DNA of 16,089 bases from Treponema sp. (GTDB taxonomy: Bacteria > Spirochaetota > Spirochaetia > Treponematales > Treponemataceae), in contig JAILNY010000100.1 of the NCBI GenBank assembly GCA_024691105.1, positions 1 to 16,089 on the forward strand, given 5' to 3'. A program made the translations under genes and the position numbers. The notes below the pieces were generated by a model. That model was not told the origin of the DNA. It made no database searches and was given only the letters and a program-made list of their open reading frames with translations. Every line of letters begins with the position of its first letter. Within the stretch, counting starts at the first letter, position 1. Of the stretch, positions 1-6,092 are shown one piece after another.

Positions 1-132
1 CTGGCAAGTCTCTATATTTTTAAAACCGGATTTGGTGGAAATATAACACATTTTGCAGGTGCCTGGGATTTTCCCTACAAGCAGGAAGAATATGAATCTT
101 TCCGAATAAGTGAAAGTCTTCTGTTAAAATAG
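1..132 (+). CDS. FemAB-family aminoacyltransferase, C-terminal end (partial)
   Basis: The frame is open from base 1 to a TAG at 130-132, giving the last 43 residues of a protein cut by the window edge. The fragment contains LYIFKTGFGG, then HFAGAWDFPY. This matches the typical end of FemA/FemB/FemX proteins (a K-x-G-F-G-G stretch followed by a Y/F-x-G-x-W-D motif). FemAB enzymes are GNAT-fold transferases that use aminoacyl-tRNA to add residues to peptidoglycan precursors on the cytoplasmic face of the membrane. Only this tail is visible, so acceptor and amino acid cannot be stated. The next start codon lies 5 nt after the stop, so the two genes were probably cotranscribed. Confidence 0.7.
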   Translation: MASLYIFKTGFGGNITHFAGAWDFPYKQEEYESFRISESLLLK

Positions 133-137
133 ACAAT

Positions 138-425
138 ATGGAAATAACCTACGTAATCCAGAAATCCCGACGACGCTCAATGAGTATCCAGGTGGCCGGT
201 GACAAGAAAATCATCGTAAAAGTGCCGCTTGGAACGCCGACCTTTATTGCAGAAAACTTTATCAGCGAAAAAAAGGACTGGATTACAAGGCAGCTTGAAA
301 AGGTAGAAAAGCAGTCGAAACTGGCGGACTCCATGGGCCCGCTCACAGAAGAAGACATCAGACAAATCAAGAAAAGGCGATGGTGGAATCGTCGAAATAC
401 CTTCACCTCATTACATGGTTGTTGA
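138..425 (+). pseudogene. YgjP-like (DUF45/SprT-type) metallopeptidase, truncated
   Basis: The first ~80 residues fit the N-terminal part of YgjP-like metal-dependent hydrolases: a YVIQKSRRRSMSIQV strand, an IIVKVPLGTP strand and a segment ending in KKDWITRQLEK. Family members are about 230-240 residues and place a zinc-binding HExxH in the second half. Here the frame degenerates after KK (around 375-378) into a Trp/Arg-rich tail of about 16 residues and stops at 423-425. The catalytic half is absent and does not reappear in another frame nearby, so this is not a simple frameshift. The sequence after the break belongs to a different coding fragment. The ATG has no clear Shine-Dalgarno and was probably coupled to the upstream FemAB gene. 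It is almost certainly non-functional. Confidence 0.65.
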
Positions 426-600
426 ACATAGTCCCTGGTTAAGTACCTGGTATGAAGAGGGAGATTTTTTGAAAATTTCAATTGATGAATTTGATGTGCG
501 AAAGATTTCTTTTACTTATGATGACTCTATGCCAACCTTCAGTCCCAAAGTTAATGATGGCAAAGAATATCGCCGGCAGGTATATACCTATGAAGAGATT
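376..600 (+). pseudogene. Unidentified coding fragment (plus strand)
   Basis: I do not recognise this protein. From about 376, in a different frame from the YgjP remnant, the plus strand reads KGDGGIVEIPSPHYMVVEHS and continues with a normal-looking acidic/aromatic composition (STWYEEGDF, KISIDEFDVRKISFTYDD, EYRRQVYTYEEI) to about 597. The frame stays open to 720, but beyond about 600 it is antisense to the DUF2271 gene and no longer looks coding. No start codon with a ribosome site precedes it: the ATG at 415 lies inside what reads as continuous coding sequence. It therefore looks like an internal piece of a larger gene, joined on the left to the YgjP remnant and on the right to the 3' end of the DUF2271 gene. 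Confidence 0.4.
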
Positions 601-1192
601 TTACACCCTTTATATCAATCAGTTTTACAATTTCTGTTGCAGTGGTTAGTTTACTCACATATAAGTGAATCGTTCCATCTGAGCCGTCAATTGAGCCGCA
701 ACCTTCAAAAGATAATTTAATTTCGTCACTTTCATTATTAAAATCGGCCGGGATTTTTGCAGAATAAATTACAGAAGGCTGGTCGTTAACTCCAGAATTC
801 TTTTTTGTATAAAAGTCATTATAATCAAAACTTGTGTTGAATTCTGCCTTAATAATATATTCTTTATCCTCAATTTCTGCATTAAATATTATTCCGCCTT
901 TTGGAGTTGCGCTGGTAACTGCATCAAGCTGAGCCTTTTTATCATCGTGCTTTTTTGTCTTACTGCTTTCATGCTTTGAGGCATGATACCATACAGGAAG
1001 AGATTCAGGCCTTCCTTCCTTTGGACTCATTATCCAGCTTTTGTGGCTGGCACGTTCTGTTACATATAATGTTCTTATAAAATTCCCATCAGAATCTTCA
1101 AGCCATACGGCAAATTGAGGCTCTCTTTTTTCTTTCCAATGCTGACCGGCTCCGACAGAAATAGTAATTTCCTTTGCATAAAGTAAACTCAT
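551..1192 (-). CDS. Exported DUF2271-family protein, signal peptide out of frame
   Basis: The core PQFAVWLEDSDGNFIRTLYV, then RPESLPVWYHA, is characteristic of DUF2271, a family of periplasmic proteins of unknown function. Residues 90-96 (DAVTSAT, bases 905-925) match the D-g-x-(s/t)-(s/g)-A-T signature to which ApbE attaches FMN, so it may be a covalent flavoprotein. The frame as read starts at an ATG at 1192, in the middle of a signal peptide. Upstream, a proper start (ATG 1230-1232 after GAAGGAGA) is one base out of frame because of a run of seven A at 1223-1229. With six A the protein would begin MKKQTLIFILTLSMSLLYA, a textbook signal peptide. The C-terminus is also doubtful: after about IDIKGVK (near 597) the frame runs into the unrelated plus-strand fragment before stopping at 551. 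It was once cotranscribed with the TetR remnant, overlapping it by ATGA. Confidence 0.6.
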   Translation of the reverse strand: MSLLYAKEITISVGAGQHWKEKREPQFAVWLEDSDGNFIRTLYVTERASHKSWIMSPKEGRPESLPVWYHASKHESSKTKKHDDKKAQLDAVTSATPKGGIIFNAEIEDKEYIIKAEFNTSFDYNDFYTKKNSGVNDQPSVIYSAKIPADFNNESDEIKLSFEGCGSIDGSDGTIHLYVSKLTTATEIVKLIDIKGVKSLHRYIPAGDILCHH

Positions 1193-1228
1193 ACTTAAAG
1201 TAAGTATAAATATTAAGGTTTGTTTTTT

Positions 1229-1498
1229 TCATTTTTCGTCTCCTTCAAAAATGGAATTAATCCATAGTTTTATAAAACGATCTGTGTAAGTATTTCCTTT
1301 TTCTCAGTAATCCGGCTCACTTTTCTTTAATAAGACAGATTCAATACAGCCCCAAAGGCCTGATACAAGAATGCTTACGTCAAGGCGTGGATTTTCAAAA
1401 CACCAGTCACGATAAGCTTCAATTGCATTTTGAATCTGACTAAAAAAAACGCGGGCCTCACGATGGAAGTCCGCGTCTGTTTTATCGCCTGTATTTTA
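1229..1498 (-). pseudogene. TetR-family regulator remnant (C-terminal domain only)
   Basis: Read on the minus strand, the frame gives AIEAYRDWCFENPRLDVSI, then LVSGLWGCIESVLLKKSE, a TGA at 1304-1306, and in the same frame NTYTDRFIKLWINSIFEG to a TGA at 1229-1231. The W-G-x-x-E-S-x-L-x-K pattern and the final helix resemble the ligand-binding C-terminal domain of TetR/AcrR regulators. The N-terminal helix-turn-helix is missing: the frame is closed by TAA at 1496-1498, just after the xylB stop. The internal stop is a substitution rather than an indel, because the frame is the same on both sides. The final TGA overlaps the original DUF2271 start as ATGA, so regulator and target once formed a coupled unit. 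Family assignment rests on sequence feel only. Confidence 0.5.
1442..1474 (-). terminator. Probable rho-independent terminator of xylB
   Basis: On the minus strand, about 50 nt after the xylB stop, GCGGACTTC pairs with GAGGCCCGC (one A-C mismatch, one G-U) across a 6-nt loop. Eight T follow. The same bases are also in frame with the TetR remnant, so part of this could be old coding sequence that happens to fold. Confidence 0.55.
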
Positions 1499-1526
1499 GC
1501 CGTCCGCACCACTCAGGTCGGACATC

Positions 1527-3011
1527 TTATTTATACATCGGCGAAAGTGTCTCAACGACTTTCGAGTATTCTGCATACGCTTTGTCATAAGCGGCAACGT
1601 TCGCTGCGATCGGGTCGGCGTTCTTTGACTCGTCGAGTTTAATGTGCTCTTTGCAAAGTTCTGCGATGTCGCATTTTCCGTTCTGGTTTTTAAGACACCA
1701 CAATGCCTGAACGGCGCCACCAAGGGCCGCAGCTTCGTCGAGTGCCGGAACACGAATAGGAAGGTTCATCACATCGGCTGCAATCTGGCGCCATACCGGA
1801 GACTTAGATCCTCCGCCGATAAGACGGATTTCACGAGGCTTAAAGCCAAGCTTACGGAATGCATCAAGTCCACCGCGCATTGCAAAGACTGCTGACTCCA
1901 AAGAAGCGCGTGCAATGTTTGCTCGGTTTGTATTTGCAGTTGTAAGTCCAGTGATGCTTGCGCGTCCGTTCGGTAAGTTTGGAGTGCGCTCGCCGTTAAA
2001 GAATGGAATTACTAAAACGCCTTCACTTCCACATGGAGCCTTTGACGCTTCTGTATCAAGGTCCTTTACTTCCATCTGGAAAAGGCCGCGAACAAATTCA
2101 GTTGCAACAGTACAGTTCATTGTGCACAAAAGCGGGAGCCATCCGCCGGTACTTGAACAGAAACCGCTCAAACCATTTGCAGGATCTGCAATCGGTTTGT
2201 CAGAATATCCGTAAAGTGTTCCGGATGTTCCCATAGACATCGTCAAAAATCCGTCGGCTACAGTACCAGTTCCTACGGCACCCATCATGTTGTCACCGCC
2301 ACCAGCAGATACCGGAATTCCTTCTGGAATTCCATAAGCACTTGCAGCCTGCGCACTGACAGTTCCTGCAGGAGCCGAAGGTTCAATTAATTCAGGAAGA
2401 ATCTTTATCAATTTTGAATCGATAATGTCACAGATCTTTTTTGACCATGTGCGGTTTTTAGAATCAAACAATGCAGTTCCTGACGCATCGCCGTATTCCA
2501 TTACATATTTTCCTGTGAGCTTCCAGTTTAAATAATCATGTGGAAGCATTACATAATTCAATTTTTCAAATGCTTCAGGTTTGTGTTCTTTAAGCCACAA
2601 AATTTTTGGAGCAGTAAAACCAGGGAGCATCAGGTTGCCCAAAAGGCTTACAACTTTTTTGTCCCCACCTGCTTTTTTAGTAATGAATTCACACTGTTTA
2701 GCAGTTGAAGTATCGCACCAGAGTTTAATGTTGTACAAAGCCTTTCCGTCTTTATCAAGCGGAACAAATCCGTGCTGCTGACCAGATACACCGATTGCTT
2801 CGATTGTCTTTTTATTTTCTGCGCTGAGTTTTCCAAAGCAGACTTCAAGTCCTTTGTCAAACCATTCAGTTTTCTGCTCACGTGTTCCATCTGCTTCTGA
2901 AATCAAATCCATCGGACAGCTTGCTTTTTCGATGATTTCTTTTTTTTCATAGTCGTAAATTACGACTTTCATACTCTGTGTTCCAAGGTCAATACCTGCA
3001 ACTGTTTTCAT
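1527..3011 (-). CDS. xylB: Xylulokinase (FGGY carbohydrate kinase)
   Basis: This 494-residue protein has the usual XylB length and architecture: two actin-like ATPase domains. Visible motifs are AGIDLGTQSMKVVIYD near the N-terminus (first phosphate loop), IGVSGQQHG at 73-81 (sugar site), GDASGTALFD around 174-183, GGGDNMMGAVGTGT at 237-250 with Asp240 as the expected catalytic base, and a C-terminal RLIGGGSKSPVWRQIAADV motif that binds adenosine. It phosphorylates D-xylulose to xylulose 5-phosphate, feeding xylose into the pentose phosphate pathway. No xylose isomerase or sugar transporter adjoins it here. The ATG is preceded by GGAGG (3018-3022). A strong promoter lies about 110 nt upstream and a hairpin plus T run follows, so it looks monocistronic. 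Other FGGY kinases are possible but less likely given how well the sugar-site motif fits. Confidence 0.9.
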   Translation of the reverse strand: MKTVAGIDLGTQSMKVVIYDYEKKEIIEKASCPMDLISEADGTREQKTEWFDKGLEVCFGKLSAENKKTIEAIGVSGQQHGFVPLDKDGKALYNIKLWCDTSTAKQCEFITKKAGGDKKVVSLLGNLMLPGFTAPKILWLKEHKPEAFEKLNYVMLPHDYLNWKLTGKYVMEYGDASGTALFDSKNRTWSKKICDIIDSKLIKILPELIEPSAPAGTVSAQAASAYGIPEGIPVSAGGGDNMMGAVGTGTVADGFLTMSMGTSGTLYGYSDKPIADPANGLSGFCSSTGGWLPLLCTMNCTVATEFVRGLFQMEVKDLDTEASKAPCGSEGVLVIPFFNGERTPNLPNGRASITGLTTANTNRANIARASLESAVFAMRGGLDAFRKLGFKPREIRLIGGGSKSPVWRQIAADVMNLPIRVPALDEAAALGGAVQALWCLKNQNGKCDIAELCKEHIKLDESKNADPIAANVAAYDKAYAEYSKVVETLSPMYK

Positions 3012-3105
3012 TATAATCCTCCAGGGGAATTATCATAATAAAGGTTGAATTTGTGGACAGAGCGCGGGCGGCATAAGGAGGAAGTAAGATTTTCTTAAAT
3101 ACCGC

Positions 3106-3119
3106 CGTGCTCGTGCACG
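3106..3119. promoter_or_regulatory. Inverted repeat at the xylB transcription start
   Basis: CGTGC-TCGT-GCACG is a perfect 5-bp inverted repeat with a 4-nt spacer. It covers the predicted start of the xylB transcript, 5 bp past the -10 box. It could be a repressor operator or a small 5'-end hairpin; sequence alone does not decide. Confidence 0.35.
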
Positions 3120-3124
3120 ATATA

Positions 3125-3153
3125 ATAGTACAACCGTGTCCCTTCATTGTCAA
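3125..3153 (-). promoter_or_regulatory. Sigma-70-type promoter of xylB
   Basis: On the minus strand a perfect -35 TTGACA (3148-3153) is separated by exactly 17 bp from a -10 TACTAT (3125-3130). Transcription would start near 3117-3118, leaving a leader of about 105 nt before the xylB ATG. Confidence 0.7.
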
Positions 3154-3203
3154 GCATTAGCAGAAAGATATTTCACTATGCAGACATTATTCAGCTCGTC
3201 AAA

Positions 3204-3854
3204 TTATTCACTTAAAACAATAATCTGTTTGATATTGTATTCATTGTCTTTTAACAAAACTGAAAATGGAATCTCAAGACAATATGATTCACCGTAATCA
3301 TAAACATCAATTGAATAAATTTTGCTGCCACGGCCTTTAGATTCAAAATAAGCATCTGTTACATTACTGAGAAAATTCTTTGAAATTAAAATGCGGCATT
3401 TTGTAGAAGAAAACATTGTCTCCATTGCTTGCTGCACATCGGCATCTTTGTCATCCATTACAGATGAATAATCATCTGACGCCCCAAGTAAAAACGGAAT
3501 AGTTGTTTTATTACCTTTCTTTATAGGAAGAAACATCATTAAATCTTCTACAGTAAAGGGATCACTAAGTGCTTCAGGATTATAGGAAAAAGAAAACTCA
3601 ATGCCGGATTCATGTTCCGTATCAATTTTCTTACCCTTCATACCTTTTTTTTCTTCATCAAATACAGCGAAATTTATTGAACCAAAAAGAGCTTCAGCAT
3701 CTTCCCCGATAAGTTCACACATTTCTTTTGAAATAGCAACCTTATAATAAAAATGATATTCTCCATCTTTGTATCCAATTGCCTGAACATAATCGATACA
3801 AGATGAAAATAAAAATGGAATGAATAATAAAAAGAAAAATTTTAAATGCTTCAT
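3204..3854 (-). CDS. Small lipoprotein of unknown function
   Basis: I do not recognise a family. The start is placed at the ATG 3852-3854 because GGAG lies 6 nt upstream and because the protein then begins MKHLKFFFLLFIPFLFSSC, a standard lipoprotein signal peptide with lipid-modified Cys at residue 19. The frame can be extended upstream to 3929, but that would bury the signal peptide and run into the divergent gene. The mature part (about 197 residues) is rich in Asp, Glu, Ser and Tyr with alternating hydrophobic strands, suggesting a beta-rich surface or periplasmic protein. It ends close to the xylB promoter with no obvious terminator. It is divergent from the fructosamine-kinase-like gene across a 53-bp AT-rich gap. 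Confidence 0.7.
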   Translation of the reverse strand: MKHLKFFFLLFIPFLFSSCIDYVQAIGYKDGEYHFYYKVAISKEMCELIGEDAEALFGSINFAVFDEEKKGMKGKKIDTEHESGIEFSFSYNPEALSDPFTVEDLMMFLPIKKGNKTTIPFLLGASDDYSSVMDDKDADVQQAMETMFSSTKCRILISKNFLSNVTDAYFESKGRGSKIYSIDVYDYGESYCLEIPFSVLLKDNEYNIKQIIVLSE

Positions 3855-3868
3855 AAAAGCTCCAATTA

Positions 3869-3898
3869 TTGTAGAATGCTGTAATTCTATAATATAAT
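3869..3898 (+). promoter_or_regulatory. Promoter of the fructosamine-kinase-like gene; near-leaderless
   Basis: TTGTAG (3869-3874), an 18-bp spacer and TATAAT (3893-3898, overlapping a second TATAAT at 3888-3893). Only 9 nt separate the -10 box from the ATG at 3908 and no Shine-Dalgarno is present, so the mRNA would carry at most about 3 nt of leader. Confidence 0.55.
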
Positions 3899-3907
3899 CT
3901 AAAAATA

Positions 3908-4870
3908 ATGAATAACAAACCAATTCCAAATTACACTTCTCTTGCCGCGTCTCTTACGGACATGTTTGGTCCTTCTGTTGCAGTCACAAAAACAGAACGA
4001 CTTTCAGGCGGCGACATAAACAAAGCGTACGGCCTTACATTAAATACCGGCGACAAAATTTTTATGAAGGCAAACGCAAAAACCAATGCCGCATTTTTTA
4101 CTGCAGAGGCTAAAGGACTGAATGCGATTGCGTCAACCAAAACAATTGCAACCCCAAAGATTTTGTGTACAGGAACTGATGACGGAGAGTATGAAGGCTA
4201 CAGTTTTTTGCTTTTGGAATTTATTGAACGCGCCGCACGCCGCAATGACTATTGGGAAACTTTAGGACGAGAACTTGCCGCAATGCATAAAGCGCCGACA
4301 TCGGATTTTACGAGCGGCGCTCAATCAGGAGATACCGCCCGCGCGATCAACTCTCAAACGGCTATCGGTCAATTTGGTTTTCTCGATGATAATTTTATCG
4401 GAGCCGGCGCTCAGCTTAACACATCAAAAAACAACTGGGTAGAATTTTTCCGCGACTGCCGTCTTGTTCCGCAGTTTAAAAAAGCCGACCACTATTTTGA
4501 TTCAAATGACCGCACAAAAATTACATCGCTTTTAGATAACCTTGACCGCTTTTTAATTGAACCGGAACAACCGTCACTCTTACACGGCGATCTCTGGTCC
4601 GGCAATGTGATGTGCGGCCCGGACGGCAAAGCAATGCTTATTGACCCTGCGTGCTATGTCGGTCACCGAGAAGCAGATCTTGCAATGACAGAACTTTTTG
4701 GCGGCTTTTCAGAATCATTTTATGACGCCTACCGCGAAGCCTGGCCTCTTCAAGCCGGCTACGAAGAGCGCCGTGATTTATATAATCTTTATCATCTTGT
4801 AAATCACTTAAATCTTTTTGGTCCGACATACCTTGAGCCGGTTTTAAGCATCGTAAATTATTACAGTTAA
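3908..4870 (+). CDS. Fructosamine kinase-family protein
   Basis: This 320-residue member of the FN3K/YniA family (protein-kinase-like fold) is slightly longer than the usual 290. Visible motifs are LSGGDINKAYGL (31-42, nucleotide loop), FMK at 52-54 with the ATP-binding lysine, QFGFLDDNFIGAGAQLN (155-171, the family's characteristic G-x-x-Q-x-N segment), LLHGDLWSGNVM (224-235, catalytic loop with Asp228) and LIDPACYVGHREADLAM (244-260, metal-binding Asp246 in place of DFG). The family phosphorylates ketosamines on glycated proteins or small molecules so that they break down; the substrate of this one is not known. Residues 130-150 form a low-complexity insertion. The next gene starts 68 nt downstream with its own promoter. 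Confidence 0.85.
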   Translation: MNNKPIPNYTSLAASLTDMFGPSVAVTKTERLSGGDINKAYGLTLNTGDKIFMKANAKTNAAFFTAEAKGLNAIASTKTIATPKILCTGTDDGEYEGYSFLLLEFIERAARRNDYWETLGRELAAMHKAPTSDFTSGAQSGDTARAINSQTAIGQFGFLDDNFIGAGAQLNTSKNNWVEFFRDCRLVPQFKKADHYFDSNDRTKITSLLDNLDRFLIEPEQPSLLHGDLWSGNVMCGPDGKAMLIDPACYVGHREADLAMTELFGGFSESFYDAYREAWPLQAGYEERRDLYNLYHLVNHLNLFGPTYLEPVLSIVNYYS

Positions 4871-4903
4871 AAAAGGTGTCGCGCAAAACAACGCACCGCA
4901 CAG

Positions 4904-4932
4904 TTGTCTTTCAACTTAATTCCCCCTATAAT
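4904..4932 (+). promoter_or_regulatory. Promoter giving a leaderless DUF362 mRNA
   Basis: TTGTCT (4904-4909), a 17-bp spacer and TATAAT (4927-4932). The ATG at 4939 is 6 nt after the -10 box, where transcription would normally begin. No Shine-Dalgarno is present. Confidence 0.65.
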
Positions 4933-4938
4933 GAACGC

Positions 4939-6054
4939 ATGACAACGACAGTAGCCCTGCAAAAATGCAGCGAATATGATTTTGACAAAGTTTATCAGTC
5001 CATCAAAAAAATGATGGAGCTTGTTCCTCCTCCAGATGTAAAAGGCAAAACCGTTCTTCTTAAGCCAAACATCCTATATCCAAAAGCACCAGAGCTTGCA
5101 GTCTGCACACATCCGGTTGTAGTCGGAGCTGCCGTAAAAGCCTTTGTTGAACTTGGAGCAAAACGCGTAATCGCAGGCGAATCCCCTGCCATCGCAAATT
5201 CAACTAACGCCGCAAAAGCTACAGGCATGTACGACCAGGTTGTAAAAAATGGCGGTGAATGGGCTGACTTTAAAGACAGCGTTATTGTTCAGTGCCCTCA
5301 GGGAAAAATCGTAAAGAGTTTAAATTTTGCAAAGCAGTTTTTAGATGCTGACATTGTAGTTTCACTTTCAAAATTAAAAAGCCATCAGCTTATGTCTTAT
5401 ACAGGCGCAATGAAAAATCTTTTTGGATTTGTAATCGGACTTGAAAAAGCAGAATCGCATTATCGCTTTTCTAAGAAATCAGACTTTGGAGCATTCCTTA
5501 CAGATTTAAATATTGCAGCAAATCCGCAATACGCAATTATGGATGCTATTGTCGGAATGGAAGGTCCAGGCGGACCTGGAAGTGGAGATCCGATAAACCT
5601 TGGATTCCTTGCGGCATCCGACAATATTCTTGCGCTTGACTGGAAGTGTTCATCACTTGTCGGCTACAACCCGCACAATATTGTAAATCTTGAAGATTCT
5701 CTAAAACGCGGAATCTGGCTAAACGATGAATCCGAAGTTAAAACAGTTGGTGAATCAGAAGAAGAATGCCGCTGTACAACTTTTAAGATTGTAAAAGAGC
5801 CGTCTGAAACTCTGCAAAAAATGATGCCGGCATGGCTGAATTTTCTTGCAACAGGTGTCTTTACAAAAACTCCGCACTTTAATGCAAACAAATGTAAAAA
5901 GTGCCGACGGTGTGAACAAATCTGTCCTGCACACATCATTACGATGACAGGCAAAAACGAGACAGCCCAGTTAACAGAAAAGAAAAAATGTCTTCACTGT
6001 TTCTGCTGCCACGAAATATGTCCTGCAGACGCAATCAAATTGCGCAGATTCTAG
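4939..6054 (+). CDS. DUF362 protein with C-terminal 2[4Fe-4S] ferredoxin domain
   Basis: This 371-residue protein starts with a DUF362 domain (about residues 35-300). Recognisable segments are VLLKPNILYP, the conserved glycine-rich MEGPGGPGSGDP, and the stretch reading KLKSHQLMSYTGAMKNLFG. The C-terminus is a bacterial ferredoxin-like domain with two CxxCxxCxxxCP clusters (Cys 319/322/325/329 and 351/354/357/361), each binding one 4Fe-4S. DUF362 proteins are common in anaerobes and annotated as iron-sulphur proteins; their reaction is not established. No signal peptide is visible, so it is probably cytosolic. The start is set at the ATG 4939 from the promoter position; an in-frame GTG at 4876 would add 21 residues unlike the family and would place the promoter inside the gene. 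It ends 38 bp from the convergent ABC transporter gene. Confidence 0.85.
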   Translation: MTTTVALQKCSEYDFDKVYQSIKKMMELVPPPDVKGKTVLLKPNILYPKAPELAVCTHPVVVGAAVKAFVELGAKRVIAGESPAIANSTNAAKATGMYDQVVKNGGEWADFKDSVIVQCPQGKIVKSLNFAKQFLDADIVVSLSKLKSHQLMSYTGAMKNLFGFVIGLEKAESHYRFSKKSDFGAFLTDLNIAANPQYAIMDAIVGMEGPGGPGSGDPINLGFLAASDNILALDWKCSSLVGYNPHNIVNLEDSLKRGIWLNDESEVKTVGESEEECRCTTFKIVKEPSETLQKMMPAWLNFLATGVFTKTPHFNANKCKKCRRCEQICPAHIITMTGKNETAQLTEKKKCLHCFCCHEICPADAIKLRRF

Positions 6055-6092
6055 AACCGCGATTCATTTCTCAGACTTCTAGCTACGCGATT

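Noticed and set aside
1430..1642. Plus-strand frame antisense to the end of xylB
   Set aside because: It is a shadow of the xylB/TetR strand with no ribosome site and an odd composition.
3855..3929. Upstream ATG extending the lipoprotein
   Set aside because: It would bury a perfect lipoprotein signal peptide and overlap the divergent gene; the ATG at 3854 has a good GGAG.
4876..4938. GTG start extending the DUF362 protein by 21 residues
   Set aside because: The extension contains the promoter, has no ribosome site and does not resemble the family; the ATG at 4939 fits the predicted transcription start.
6055..6092. Terminator between the convergent DUF362 and ABC exporter genes
   Set aside because: Only a weak CTAGAA/TTCTAG inverted repeat with a 20-nt loop and no T tract; not supportable.
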